Shown here: positions 1 through 8,307 of the stretch, one piece after another
Position numbering within the stretch: the first letter of the stretch is position 1
Layout: every line of letters starts with the position of its first letter
Assembly: GCF_006351965.1 (NCBI RefSeq)
Contig: NZ_CP040932.1
Coordinates: 1,364,001-1,428,000 of the forward strand
Direction: 5' to 3'
From: Oceanicola sp. D3
GTDB taxonomy: Bacteria; Pseudomonadota; Alphaproteobacteria; Rhodobacterales; Rhodobacteraceae
Length of the DNA: 64,000 nucleotides
Translations under genes and position numbers: made by a program
Notes under the pieces: generated by a model
What the model was told of the DNA's origin: nothing
Database searches by the model: none
The model's input: the letters and a program-made list of their open reading frames with translations, nothing else

Positions 1-1001
1 CGATGGAGAGCCGCCTTTATGCCGAAGACCCCTATCGCAACTTCCTGCCGTCGATCGGTCGGCTGGTGGCTTATCGTCCGCCGGAGGAGGTGACCGAGGA
101 GACACGGGCCGTGCGCAACGATACTGGCGTCTATGAAGGCGGCGAGATCAGCATGTATTACGACCCGATGATCGCCAAGCTCTGCACATGGGCCCCGACG
201 CGGGAGGAAGCCATCGAGGAGATGCGGGTGGCGCTCGACAGCTTCGAGCTGGAGGGGATCGGGCACAATCTGCCGTTCCTCGCGGCGGTGATGGACCATC
301 CGAAGTTTGTTTCTGGCAACATCACCACGGCCTTCATCGAGGAAGAATATCCCGATGGGTTTCAAGGTGTTGAGCTGAGCGACGTTGATAAGCGGCGGGT
401 CGCGGCGGCGGCGGCGGCAATGTATCGGCTGGCCGAAATTCGCCGAAGCCGCGTGTCGGGGCGCATGGACAACCACGAGCGGCACGTTGGCTCTGAGTGG
501 GTCGTTTCGGTGGCGGGTGAAACGCTGGTGACCGAGATCGCGGCCGACAAGGCCGGTGCAACCGTGGCCTTCTCGGATGGCACCGTGCATCGCGTGGCCT
601 CCGACTGGACGCCGGGCGACAGCCTTGCCCGGGTGAAGATCGACGGTGCGCTGATGGTGCTGAAGGTGGGCAAGCTGACAAGCGGCTTTCGCATCCGGTT
701 CCGGGGCGCGGATGTGCCGGTGAAGGTCTGGACCCCGCGCCAGGCCGAATTGGCGGCGCTGATGCCCGAGCGCCTGCCGCCGGACACTTCGAAGATGCTG
801 CTGTGCCCGATGCCCGGCCTCATTGTGAAGGTCGACGTGGCCAAGGGCGATGAGGTGCAGGAGGGGCAGGCGCTGTGCACTGTGGAGGCGATGAAGATGG
901 AAAACATCCTGCGCGCCGAGAAAACGGCCAAGGTGGCCAAGATAAACGCCGGGCCGGGTGACAGCCTTGCGGTGGACGATGTGATTATGGAGTTCGAATG
1001 A
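1..1001 (+). CDS. pccA: propionyl-CoA carboxylase biotin-containing alpha subunit, C-terminal part
   Basis: The gene enters from outside the window; bases 1-2 finish an upstream codon and 332 residues are visible. They begin in the last part of the biotin carboxylase fold (ESRLYAEDP...FLPSIG), pass through the linker domain typical of PccA, and end in a biotinyl carrier domain. The biotin lysine lies in EAMKMEN (K at visible residue 298, codon 894-896). With PccB the enzyme carboxylates propionyl-CoA to methylmalonyl-CoA, which fits the mutase gene at 2196. Its stop overlaps the next start (ATGA). The generic alternative, acetyl-CoA or methylcrotonyl-CoA carboxylase alpha, is less likely because of the long linker and the mutase neighbour. 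Confidence 0.93.
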   Translation, partial: MESRLYAEDPYRNFLPSIGRLVAYRPPEEVTEETRAVRNDTGVYEGGEISMYYDPMIAKLCTWAPTREEAIEEMRVALDSFELEGIGHNLPFLAAVMDHPKFVSGNITTAFIEEEYPDGFQGVELSDVDKRRVAAAAAAMYRLAEIRRSRVSGRMDNHERHVGSEWVVSVAGETLVTEIAADKAGATVAFSDGTVHRVASDWTPGDSLARVKIDGALMVLKVGKLTSGFRIRFRGADVPVKVWTPRQAELAALMPERLPPDTSKMLLCPMPGLIVKVDVAKGDEVQEGQALCTVEAMKMENILRAEKTAKVAKINAGPGDSLAVDDVIMEFE

Positions 1002-1387
1002 CCCCGGGACTGCGCGCACTTCTGGCCCATGCGGTGGGCTTCGCTACAGGTGTCTTTGTGGCCTGGGCCATCCTCAACCTTGCAGGCCGGGGGGTGGCAC
1101 CGGACGGCAAAACCGGCGCAGGCCTTGCGCTGCTGGCGGGCATGGCGCTGGTCTGCGGGCTGGCTGGCCTCGCGGCCTGGACGATGATCGTAACCCGGAT
1201 GACAGGGCTGACCGCCGGGCGGGACTGGTGGATACGGGGGATCGGCGCCGTGGTGGGCATGATGGTTCTGGCCTGCGGCCTGATGCTGGCCGGAATTTTT
1301 GCGCCTTCCGAAGCCTTGGTGCTGATGCTGTTCCTGCTTTTTGCACTGGGTGGCTGGGCCACGCATGGGCAAGTGACTAACACGTGA
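998..1387 (+). CDS. small four-helix membrane protein
   Basis: This 129-residue protein starts in the ATGA overlap with the pccA stop, so it is probably translated by coupling. About four hydrophobic segments are visible (roughly residues 8-27, 42-65, 82-102 and 104-122), joined by short loops. It has no catalytic motif or signal sequence. The position between pccA and the mutase region suggests co-transcription, not necessarily a role in propionate use. I do not recognise a named family. Confidence 0.75.
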   Translation: MTPGLRALLAHAVGFATGVFVAWAILNLAGRGVAPDGKTGAGLALLAGMALVCGLAGLAAWTMIVTRMTGLTAGRDWWIRGIGAVVGMMVLACGLMLAGIFAPSEALVLMLFLLFALGGWATHGQVTNT

Positions 1388-1589
1388 GCGCGCCGGGCCG
1401 GCATAAGCTGGTAGGTGCTGGAGCGGCGGCGCTTGGCGTGAGAAATCCCGGCGGAATCGGGCGTAGGCGCGTGGCCGGGGACCGCCAGAAAGCTTCAGAA
1501 GTCGCTGCCGGTTCTGGTCTTACTGCCCAACTCCTCACGAGTCCGGGTTCGGTCGGCCATCTTGGGGCCCGTCCTCGAAGCGGTGCGCG

Positions 1590-2084
1590 CTACTTCTTGC
1601 GCAATTCGTCGCGCCGGAGCGGCCATTTGTCGATGCTGCGGGTGATTTCGCGCACGTCCCACGGGAAGGGTTTGCGTAGCTTCACCTCGCCATCCTTGCC
1701 GATCAGCACGAGTTGGAAGCCGCGCGGGCGGAGTTGCTTGCGCACCGGTGAAAGGGTGGCCGGGTCGGTATCGGTAATGATCACCGCGTCCCGATCCATG
1801 AGCGCGCCGGGGCGGGCGGCGAGAAGCTCCAGCTGTTCGGCGAAGCGCGGGTCGGCGGGGGTATCGGCAAAGACGACGATGGGCCTGCGCAGCCAGAGAA
1901 AATCTGCCAGCGTCACCTCGGAGGCCGCGAGGATCTGCAACTCGCGCGCGTCGCCTGCCACTTCAGCGGCAACAGCCTCTGCCGCCTCCTCCGCCGCACC
2001 TTCGGAGATGACGGCAGGGCCGGTTTCCTGTGCCGCAAGGGGGGACGTGATGAGCGCCGCGAGGGCAATGGGGGCGAGCCGCAT
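1590..2084 (-). CDS. DUF4174-family exported protein
   Basis: A 164-residue protein with a signal peptide (cleavage near LAAQ-ET, residue 19) and an alanine/glutamate-rich spacer. The DUF4174 domain follows from about residue 58: the FLWLRRPIVVFADT start, the DPRFAEQLELL helix, an ITDTDP segment, the RPRGFQLVLIGKDG strand-turn, and the closing REITRSIDKWPLRRDEL. The fold resembles thioredoxin/peroxiredoxin but has no redox cysteines, so a periplasmic non-redox role is likely. It is antiparallel to pccA and mcm, and the same order is usual near mcm in this family of bacteria. The overlapping plus-strand frame is a shadow. Confidence 0.85.
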   Translation of the reverse strand: MRLAPIALAALITSPLAAQETGPAVISEGAAEEAAEAVAAEVAGDARELQILAASEVTLADFLWLRRPIVVFADTPADPRFAEQLELLAARPGALMDRDAVIITDTDPATLSPVRKQLRPRGFQLVLIGKDGEVKLRKPFPWDVREITRSIDKWPLRRDELRKK

Positions 2085-2195
2085 GAAATTCTCCTGTTGC
2101 CAAGGATATAGGCGTCATCGCGCCGAATGCGAAGGGGCAACGCGGCCCTGTGATGTGACCACAAGAGATGATGCGGACCTGAAAGGGAGGCTCCG

Positions 2196-4322
2196 ATGAG
2201 CAAGACCGACGATTGGAAGGCGATTGCCGAGAAGGAACTGCGGGGCAAACCGCTGGAGAGCCTTGACTGGGAAACGCTGGAAGGCATCCGGGTGAAACCC
2301 CTCTACACCGAGGCGGATGTGGACGGGTTGGACCATATGGGCAGCATCCCCGGGCAGGCGCCGTTTACCCGTGGGCCGAAGGCGACGATGTATGCCGGGC
2401 GGCCCTGGACCATTCGGCAATATGCCGGGTTTTCGACCGCCGAGGAGAGCAACGCCTTTTATCGCAAGGCGCTGGATGCGGGGCAGCAGGGGGTTTCTGT
2501 CGCCTTCGATCTGGCCACCCACCGGGGCTATGACAGCGACCATCCGCGCGTTGAGGGCGATGTGGGCAAGGCCGGGGTGGCGATTGACAGTGTTGAGGAC
2601 ATGAAGATCCTGTTTAACGGGATTCCGCTGGATACTGTCTCTGTGTCGATGACGATGAATGGGGCGGTCATTCCGATCCTCGCCAATTTCATCGTGACCG
2701 GCGAGGAGCAGGGGCATGACAGGGCGCTGCTCTCGGGCACCATTCAGAACGACATTCTGAAGGAGTTCATGGTGCGGAATACCTATGTGTATCCGCCCGA
2801 GCCGAGCATGCGGATCATCTCGGACATCATCGAATACACCTCCAACGAGATGCCCAAGTTCAACTCGATCTCGATTTCCGGCTACCACATGCAGGAGGCG
2901 GGCGCGAACCTTGTGCAGGAGCTGGCCTATACGCTGGCGGACGGGCGCGAATATGTGCGGGCGGCCATCGAGGCGGGGATGGACGTGGACAAGTTTGCCG
3001 GGCGTCTCAGCTTCTTCTTCGCCATCGGGATGAATTTTTTCATGGAGATCGCCAAGCTGCGGGCGGCGCGCACGCTTTGGCACCGGATCATGACGGAGTT
3101 CGGGGCGCAGAGTGAGCGCAGCAAGATGCTGCGGACGCACTGCCAGACGAGCGGCGTGAGCCTTCAGGAGCAGGATCCCTACAACAACGTGATCCGCACG
3201 GCCTATGAGGCGATGAGCGCGGTGCTTGGGGGCACGCAGTCGCTCCATACCAATGCGCTGGACGAGGCGATTGCCCTGCCCACCGAGTTTTCGGCCCGGA
3301 TCGCGCGGAATACGCAGCTGATTTTGCAGGAAGAAACGCAGGTGACGCGCGTCGTCGACCCGCTGGCGGGCTCCTACTACGTCGAAAGCCTGACCGATGA
3401 GCTGATCGAGAAGGCCTGGGCGCTGATCGAAGAGGTCGAGGAGATGGGCGGCATGACCAAGGCGGTGGCCTCGGGGATGCCCAAGCTGCGGATCGAGGAG
3501 AGCGCCGCGCGGCGGCAGGCGATGATCGACCGGGGCGAGGAGGTGATTGTTGGCGTCAACAAGTACCGCAAGGACAAGGAAGACCCGATCGACATACTCG
3601 ACGTCGATAATGTGAAGGTACGGGAAAATCAGGTGGCGCGGCTGGAGCGCATTCGCGGGAGCCGAGATCAGGCCGCCTGCGATGCGGCGCTGGGCGAGTT
3701 GGAGCGGCGGGCGCGCGAGGGCGGCAACCTGCTGGAGGCGGCTGTTGAGGCCGCGCGGGCGCGGGCGAGCGTGGGGGAGATCAGCATGGCGATGGAAAAG
3801 GTGTTTGGCCGCCACCGGGCCGAGGTGAAGACCTTGGCGGGCGTCTATGGTGCGGCCTATGACGGTGACGAGGGCTTTGCCGCGATACAGGCCTCGGTAG
3901 AGGCGTTCGCCGAGGAAGAGGGCCGCCGGCCCCGGATGCTGGTGGTGAAGATGGGGCAGGACGGCCACGACCGGGGGGCCAAGGTGATTGCCACGGCTTT
4001 CGCCGATATCGGCTTTGACGTGGACGTGGGGCCGCTGTTCCAGACACCGGAGGAAGCCGCGCAGGACGCGGTGGACAACGATGTGCATGTGGTTGGCATC
4101 TCCAGCCAGGCGGCGGGGCACAAGACGCTGGCACCCAAACTGGTGGAGGCGCTGAAGGCGGCGGGCGCGGAGGATATCATCGTGATCTGCGGCGGGGTCA
4201 TTCCGCAGCAGGATTATGACTTTCTTTACAAGTCAGGTGTGAAGGCGATCTTTGGGCCCGGAACCAACATTCCGACAGCGGCGCAGGATGTGCTGAAACT
4301 CATTCGCGCGGCGCGGGGGTAG
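2196..4322 (+). CDS. scpA: methylmalonyl-CoA mutase, adenosylcobalamin-dependent
   Basis: A 708-residue single-chain mutase that interconverts (R)-methylmalonyl-CoA and succinyl-CoA. The N-terminal TIM-barrel domain carries the family signatures [20 protein letters not shown] (residues ~68-83) and [13 protein letters not shown]. The C-terminal cobalamin domain has the base-off motif DGHDRG at residues 589-594 (axial ligand His591), then GPLFQTPEE and the GGVIP segment. The start follows a good AGGGAGG site. It completes propionyl-CoA assimilation begun by PccAB and also serves the ethylmalonyl-CoA pathway. The paralogous ethylmalonyl-CoA mutase is possible but less likely next to pccA. Confidence 0.95.
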   Translation: MSKTDDWKAIAEKELRGKPLESLDWETLEGIRVKPLYTEADVDGLDHMGSIPGQAPFTRGPKATMYAGRPWTIRQYAGFSTAEESNAFYRKALDAGQQGVSVAFDLATHRGYDSDHPRVEGDVGKAGVAIDSVEDMKILFNGIPLDTVSVSMTMNGAVIPILANFIVTGEEQGHDRALLSGTIQNDILKEFMVRNTYVYPPEPSMRIISDIIEYTSNEMPKFNSISISGYHMQEAGANLVQELAYTLADGREYVRAAIEAGMDVDKFAGRLSFFFAIGMNFFMEIAKLRAARTLWHRIMTEFGAQSERSKMLRTHCQTSGVSLQEQDPYNNVIRTAYEAMSAVLGGTQSLHTNALDEAIALPTEFSARIARNTQLILQEETQVTRVVDPLAGSYYVESLTDELIEKAWALIEEVEEMGGMTKAVASGMPKLRIEESAARRQAMIDRGEEVIVGVNKYRKDKEDPIDILDVDNVKVRENQVARLERIRGSRDQAACDAALGELERRAREGGNLLEAAVEAARARASVGEISMAMEKVFGRHRAEVKTLAGVYGAAYDGDEGFAAIQASVEAFAEEEGRRPRMLVVKMGQDGHDRGAKVIATAFADIGFDVDVGPLFQTPEEAAQDAVDNDVHVVGISSQAAGHKTLAPKLVEALKAAGAEDIIVICGGVIPQQDYDFLYKSGVKAIFGPGTNIPTAAQDVLKLIRAARG

Positions 4323-4323
4323 G

Positions 4324-4376
4324 GGCCGGGGGTGGCGGCGCTCCCGCCCGCCCACCCCGCGCCACCACCCCCGGCC
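4324..4376 (+). terminator. GC-rich hairpin after the mutase gene
   Basis: Directly after the mutase stop, a long G/C-rich arm starting GGCCGGGGGTGG is mirrored by an arm ending CCCCCGGCC with one small bulge. No clear T-run follows. It could act as a rho-independent-like terminator or an RNA 3' end stabiliser. Confidence 0.4.
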
Positions 4377-4430
4377 TCTGGCTGGCGCGGCCCTCTGCAC
4401 CGTGCGGCGGGCTGTTCTGCACGCGTCGCA

Positions 4431-4461
4431 TTGGAGTATTTCCAGCAAGAAAATGAACCGG
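4431..4461 (+). repeat. GGAGTATTT / GCAAGAAAATGAA intergenic repeat, copy 1
   Basis: About 30 bp of the form GGAGTATTT, a short variable core, then GCAAGAAAATGAACCGG. It recurs at 57641-57670 and, slightly diverged, at 43417-43448. Copies 1 and 3 sit in gaps upstream of a gene start. Function unknown. Confidence 0.75.
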
Positions 4462-4498
4462 CTTGTGCTTTGGGGCGGGGCGTGGCTTTCATGCGGGC

Positions 4499-5098
4499 AT
4501 GATTGAATTTGACCATATCGCAGTGCTGTGCGGACGGCTGGAGGAGGGGGTGGCCTATGTGGAGGAGGCGCTGGCTGTGGCGCTTTCACCGGGTGGGCAG
4601 CACGCGGCCTTTGGCACTCATAATGCCCTGTTGTCGCTTGGGGGCGAAGAATATCTGGAGGTCATCGCGGTGGACCCGGAGGCCCCCAAGCCGGGGCGGG
4701 CGCGGTGGTTTGACCTTGATCGTTTCGAGGGCCAGCCGCGGATTGCGCGTTGGGTGTGCCGGGTGGATGACCTTGGCGCGGCGGTGGCCGCGCATCCCGG
4801 TGCGGGCGTGCCTTTGGCGCTGACGCGGGGCGCGTATCGCTGGTCGATGGCAGTGCCGGAGGATGGCATTTTGCCGATGAACAACATGCACCCCGCCCTG
4901 ATGGAGTGGCAGGGCCCGCATCCGGCGCCCGCCTTGCCGGACGTGGGCGTGCGGCTGGCGGAGTTGCTGGTGGGCCATGCAGAGGCGCGGGACTTGAAGC
5001 TGCTGGGGCTTGAGGACACGCGGTTTCGGTTCATGCGGGGGCCGACGCGGATGGCAGCCCGGTTTGACACGCCGGGGGGCGTGAAGTGGCTGAGGTAA
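4499..5098 (+). CDS. VOC-superfamily (glyoxalase-like) protein
   Basis: A 199-residue protein. I place the start at MIEFDHIAV because VOC domains begin with a short strand ending in DHI; the longer upstream frame adds a non-homologous tail. The first module has DHIAVL, the HNALLSLG strand and the LEVIAVDPEAP strand-loop, as in the glyoxalase_3 type. WVCRVDDL begins the second module, followed by MNNMHPALMEWQG. Such proteins bind a metal through His/Glu on paired beta-alpha-beta modules; no substrate can be named. The 3' end overlaps the next start by 13 bases, so the two genes are probably co-translated. Confidence 0.8.
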   Translation: MIEFDHIAVLCGRLEEGVAYVEEALAVALSPGGQHAAFGTHNALLSLGGEEYLEVIAVDPEAPKPGRARWFDLDRFEGQPRIARWVCRVDDLGAAVAAHPGAGVPLALTRGAYRWSMAVPEDGILPMNNMHPALMEWQGPHPAPALPDVGVRLAELLVGHAEARDLKLLGLEDTRFRFMRGPTRMAARFDTPGGVKWLR

Positions 5099-5562
5099 GG
5101 CGGGCCGCGCCGGAAGATGCGGGGCCGATTTGCGAGCTGATCAACTGGGTGGTTCGCGAGACGGTGGTGACCTTCAACAGCGTCGAGAAGGTGCCGGACG
5201 AGATTGCCGCAGCGATGGAGCAGGCGCCCTTTTGGGTTACCGAGCAGGCGGGCCGGGTGGTGGGCTATGCCAGCTATGGGCCGTTTCGCGGCGGCGTTGG
5301 CTATGGGCGGACCAAGGAACACTCGATCGCTGTACGGCCGGAGGCTTGGGGCCGTGGCGCGGGGCGGGCCTTGATGGCGGCGCTTTGTGCCCATGCCAGT
5401 GCGGCGGGGGTACATTCGCTCTTTGCGGGCGTGAGCGGTGAGAATGAGGCCGGCGCAAGGTTTCACGCGGCTCTGGGCTTTCAGGAGGTCGCCCGGTTGC
5501 GGCAGGTCGGCTGGAAGTTTGACCGCTGGCATGACCTTGTGCTGATGCAGAAATTTTTGTGA
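5086..5562 (+). CDS. GNAT N-acetyltransferase, phosphinothricin-acetyltransferase-like
   Basis: A 158-residue cytoplasmic enzyme starting at GTG 5086, inside the end of the VOC gene. Recognisable parts are the opening VRRAAPEDAGPICELIN helix, VVGYASY, the SIAVRPEAWGRGAGRALM acetyl-CoA loop (GRGAGR), FAGVSGENEAG and the GFQEVARLRQVGWKFDRWHD end. This order is typical of the Pat/MnaT group that acetylates phosphinothricin, methionine sulfone or similar small amines. Without a structure the actual amine substrate stays unknown. Confidence 0.88.
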   Translation: MAEVRRAAPEDAGPICELINWVVRETVVTFNSVEKVPDEIAAAMEQAPFWVTEQAGRVVGYASYGPFRGGVGYGRTKEHSIAVRPEAWGRGAGRALMAALCAHASAAGVHSLFAGVSGENEAGARFHAALGFQEVARLRQVGWKFDRWHDLVLMQKFL

Positions 5563-5593
5563 CCCCCTCGGCGCAGGTGGTTAAGGTGACCCC

Positions 5594-6268
5594 ATGTCGA
5601 TTTGGTCCCGTATAGGTGATGCGCTTTCGGCTCTTCGCGCGGGCGAGGGGCTTGGGGCGGTGTTTGACCGTTTGCGCACTGCGCCTGAGCGCACGGTGGG
5701 CTTTACCATCGCGGTGATTGCTCTTGGCGCGAAGATGGCCAAGGCCGATGGGATGGTGACGAAAGATGAGGTCACCGCCTTTCGCGAGGTGTTTACCATT
5801 CCGCCCTCCGAGGAGGCCAATGCGGCGAGGGTCTTCAACCTTGCGCGGCAGGATGTGGCAGGCTTTGAGGATTATGCTGCCCGGATCGCGCGGATGTTCG
5901 ATGACGGGCACGGCGCCCTGACCGACCTGTTGGAAGGGTTGTTTCATATCGCCATGGCCGATGGCGAGTATCACCCCAATGAAGATGACTTTCTGGCGCG
6001 GGTGGCGGCGATTTTTCGGGTGAGCGAGCGGGAGTTTCGCTCGCTTCGGGCGCGCTTTGTGCCGGATGCGGAATCCGATCCCTATGCGGTGCTGGGGGTC
6101 AGCCCCGATGCGCCAACTGATGAAATTCGCGCGGCATGGCGGCGACAGGTGCGCGAGAGCCACCCCGATGTGATGATGGCGCGCGGCGTGCCCGAAGAGG
6201 CGGTGCGGATGGCCGAGAAGCGGATGATCGCGATCAACCGGGCGTGGGAAGAGATCAGCGGGAAGTGA
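5594..6268 (+). CDS. TerB-like plus DnaJ-domain protein (DjlA type, soluble)
   Basis: A 224-residue protein in two parts. Residues ~30-150 form an all-helical TerB-like domain with acidic signatures (KADGMVTKDEV and AMADGEYHPNEDDF), as in DjlA. Residues ~160-224 are a J domain (DPYAVLGVS, the diagnostic HPD tripeptide in SHPDVM, then AWEEI). It lacks the N-terminal membrane helix of E. coli DjlA, so it should be a cytosolic DnaK co-chaperone. The last bases overlap the next gene (GTGA). Confidence 0.85.
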   Translation: MSIWSRIGDALSALRAGEGLGAVFDRLRTAPERTVGFTIAVIALGAKMAKADGMVTKDEVTAFREVFTIPPSEEANAARVFNLARQDVAGFEDYAARIARMFDDGHGALTDLLEGLFHIAMADGEYHPNEDDFLARVAAIFRVSEREFRSLRARFVPDAESDPYAVLGVSPDAPTDEIRAAWRRQVRESHPDVMMARGVPEEAVRMAEKRMIAINRAWEEISGK

Positions 6269-7302
6269 GACTGGCCACCTATAACGTGGAGTGGTTCAAC
6301 GCGCTCTTTGATGAGGAAGGCGCCCCGCTGGCTGATGGCGAATGGTCGGCGCGATGGAACGTGACGCGTGCCGCGCAGCTGGAGGCGCTGGGCATTGTGT
6401 TTACCGCGCTAGATGCCGATGCGGTGCTGATCGTGGAAGCGCCGGATTGGAAGGCGCCGCGCCGGACGGAGGCCGCCTTGGAGGGGTTTGCGCGGCTCTT
6501 CGGGCTGCGGGCACGCAAGGCGTTGGTGGGGTTTCACAACGACACGCAGCAGGAGCTGGCGCTGCTCTATGATCCGGACACGGTAGAGGCGCGGCATGAT
6601 CCGGTGGGGCAGGTGACCGGCAAGAAGGGCAGCGAGGATGCCCCGCGGTTTGACGGCACCTTCCGGATCGACCTTGATATCGACGCGCGCGAAGACCTTG
6701 TGCGGTTTTCCAAGCCGCCGCTGGAGGCGGAGCTGCGGCTGAAAGGGATCGACGAGCCGGTGCGGTTGATTGGCGTGCATATCAAGAGCAAGGCCCCGCA
6801 TGGTGCGCGCTCGGAGGCCGATGCCACGCGCATCTCCATCGCCAACCGGCGCAAGCAGCTGGCGCAATCCATCTGGCTGCGCCGCCGGGTGGAGCAGCAT
6901 CTGGCGAAGGGCGAGGCGCTGGTGGTGGCCGGGGACTTCAACGACGGCCCGGGGCTGGATGAATACGAGGCGCTGTTTGGCCGTTCGGGGATGGAGATTG
7001 TGCTGGGGGCGGACCAGCCCGCGCCGATGCGGCTTGTGGACCCGCATGCAAGGCAGGCGATGGCGGGCGGCGTGATGCAGGCCCATGACACTTCGGCCCG
7101 GTTCTACATTCGTGAGGAAAAGCGCTATCTGAGCGCATTGCTCGACTACCTCATGCTGTCGCCCGGGCTGGCCAGCCGGGCGGCGGGCTGGCGGATCTGG
7201 CATCCCTTTGATGACCCGGCGATTTATGCGCTGCCCGAGCTGCGGGAGGCGCTGCTTGCGGCCTCTGATCACTTCCCTGTCAGCGTCGATCTGGTGACCT
7301 GA
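6265..7302 (+). CDS. endonuclease/exonuclease/phosphatase-fold enzyme
   Basis: I choose GTG 6265, which forms GTGA with the DnaJ-gene stop, because the fold begins right there with VRLATYNVEWFNALF. The 345-residue product has the expected EEP order: TYNVEWFN, the IVEAPDW strand carrying the metal-binding Glu, LIGVHIKSKAP, VVAGDFNDGPG (the catalytic D-x-N) and the closing ASDHFPVSV (the catalytic D-H). This is a Mg-dependent phosphoesterase; DNA, RNA, nucleotide or phosphoinositide-like substrates are all possible. It has no signal peptide. Confidence 0.87.
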   Translation: MRLATYNVEWFNALFDEEGAPLADGEWSARWNVTRAAQLEALGIVFTALDADAVLIVEAPDWKAPRRTEAALEGFARLFGLRARKALVGFHNDTQQELALLYDPDTVEARHDPVGQVTGKKGSEDAPRFDGTFRIDLDIDAREDLVRFSKPPLEAELRLKGIDEPVRLIGVHIKSKAPHGARSEADATRISIANRRKQLAQSIWLRRRVEQHLAKGEALVVAGDFNDGPGLDEYEALFGRSGMEIVLGADQPAPMRLVDPHARQAMAGGVMQAHDTSARFYIREEKRYLSALLDYLMLSPGLASRAAGWRIWHPFDDPAIYALPELREALLAASDHFPVSVDLVT

Positions 7303-7339
7303 CTTTGAAACGCCGGGCGCGCGTGCCTATATTGAGGCC

Positions 7340-7741
7340 ATGAAACACCTTGCTGCCTTGACCCTTGCGAGCACGCTCGCCTTTGCCCCGGCTGTTGCGC
7401 AGGAGGCCGAGCCCCGGCCTCGTGGCGATATGGATGAGGGCTTTAACCTCGTGGAAGAGGGGATGTTGCTCTTCTTTCGCGGTCTTGCCGAAGAGATGGA
7501 GCCTGCGCTGAAAGATATGGCGCGGGAAATGGAGCCGGTGATGCGCGATCTGGCCGAGCAGATCGGGCCGCAGATGGCGGAACTGGCGGAAATGATCGGC
7601 GAGTTCGATCAGTATCACCCGCCTGAGCGGCTTGAGAATGGTGACATCATCATCCGTCGCAAGACGCCCGAGGAGATGGAGCGAAAGGCCCCGCGCAGCC
7701 CGATGCCCGATTTCGACCCGGAGGGCGAGATCGAGTTGTAG
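7340..7741 (+). CDS. small exported protein with amphipathic helix repeats
   Basis: A 133-residue protein with an N-terminal signal peptide (cleavage near AVAQ-EA, residue 20). The middle carries repeated amphipathic segments in which Met-Glu-Pro recurs (EMEPALKDMAREMEPVMRDL), suggesting a helical or coiled-coil body. The tail contains an IIIRRKTPEE segment. No enzyme motif is visible and I do not know its function. It has its own gap upstream and is convergent with the next gene. Confidence 0.7.
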   Translation: MKHLAALTLASTLAFAPAVAQEAEPRPRGDMDEGFNLVEEGMLLFFRGLAEEMEPALKDMAREMEPVMRDLAEQIGPQMAELAEMIGEFDQYHPPERLENGDIIIRRKTPEEMERKAPRSPMPDFDPEGEIEL

Positions 7742-7791
7742 CGCGGAGGGGTTTACTTACCCGACGGGCTGGCAATGAGCAGATTTCGGGC

Positions 7792-8307
7792 TTAGCGCCG
7801 GGTGGTGAGGGCCGGGTTGGTTGCGGCGTAGACCGTGCCCGCCAACTCGGGCTTGGCATAGGCTGTTTCGTTGGTGACATGCCCGTCGTAGCCGCCGGTT
7901 TTGGTCAGGGCGGTGCCGTCTTGCCAGATCATCATCAGCCCGTGTTCCTGCTCCCAGGCGCAATTTGCCTCCATCACTAGAAAGACATGGCCCGGGTGGC
8001 GCGGATCGTCTGTCAGGTGGATTGTGCCGGGGGTGACATGGCTCCAGATGTCCTCGGGGCTTTCGGGAATGCCCATCTCATCATCCAGCCAGTCTTCCCC
8101 GCCCACGGCCTGATGAAAATCAAGATAGTAGTTATAGACGTGCAGGCTGTCGGCCAATCGGTCCTGCGGGGTGAGTTGCAGAAATGCGGTAAGAGCGCGG
8201 GTTGCCTCCTCGGGTGCGGGGGAGACGGGTGGGCCGAGGTCGAGCACCTTCACCTCGGCACCGTCGAAGTAGGGCAGCGCAAGCGTGGTGGGAAGGGGCT
8301 CAGTCAC
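7792..8307 (-). CDS. uncharacterised cytoplasmic protein
   Basis: A 171-residue acidic protein without signal or membrane segment. It starts 8 bases inside the end of ppx, so it is probably the last gene of the ppx operon. A Trp/Asp-rich middle (EDWLDDEM, DDPRHPGHVFLVMEANCAW, EQEHGLMMIW) ends in GHVTNE. The look is that of an immunity-like or DUF6985-type protein, but that is a guess. No function can be assigned. Confidence 0.65.
   Translation of the reverse strand: MTEPLPTTLALPYFDGAEVKVLDLGPPVSPAPEEATRALTAFLQLTPQDRLADSLHVYNYYLDFHQAVGGEDWLDDEMGIPESPEDIWSHVTPGTIHLTDDPRHPGHVFLVMEANCAWEQEHGLMMIWQDGTALTKTGGYDGHVTNETAYAKPELAGTVYAATNPALTTRR

Noticed and set aside
1384-2199. 271-codon plus-strand frame
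   Set aside because: Opposite the DUF4174 gene and Ser/Arg-rich; the minus-strand protein has a signal peptide and a known domain.
2115-4121. 668-codon minus-strand frame opposite the mutase gene
   Set aside because: Shadow of a clearly recognised enzyme; rich in His, Arg and Pro as antisense frames often are.
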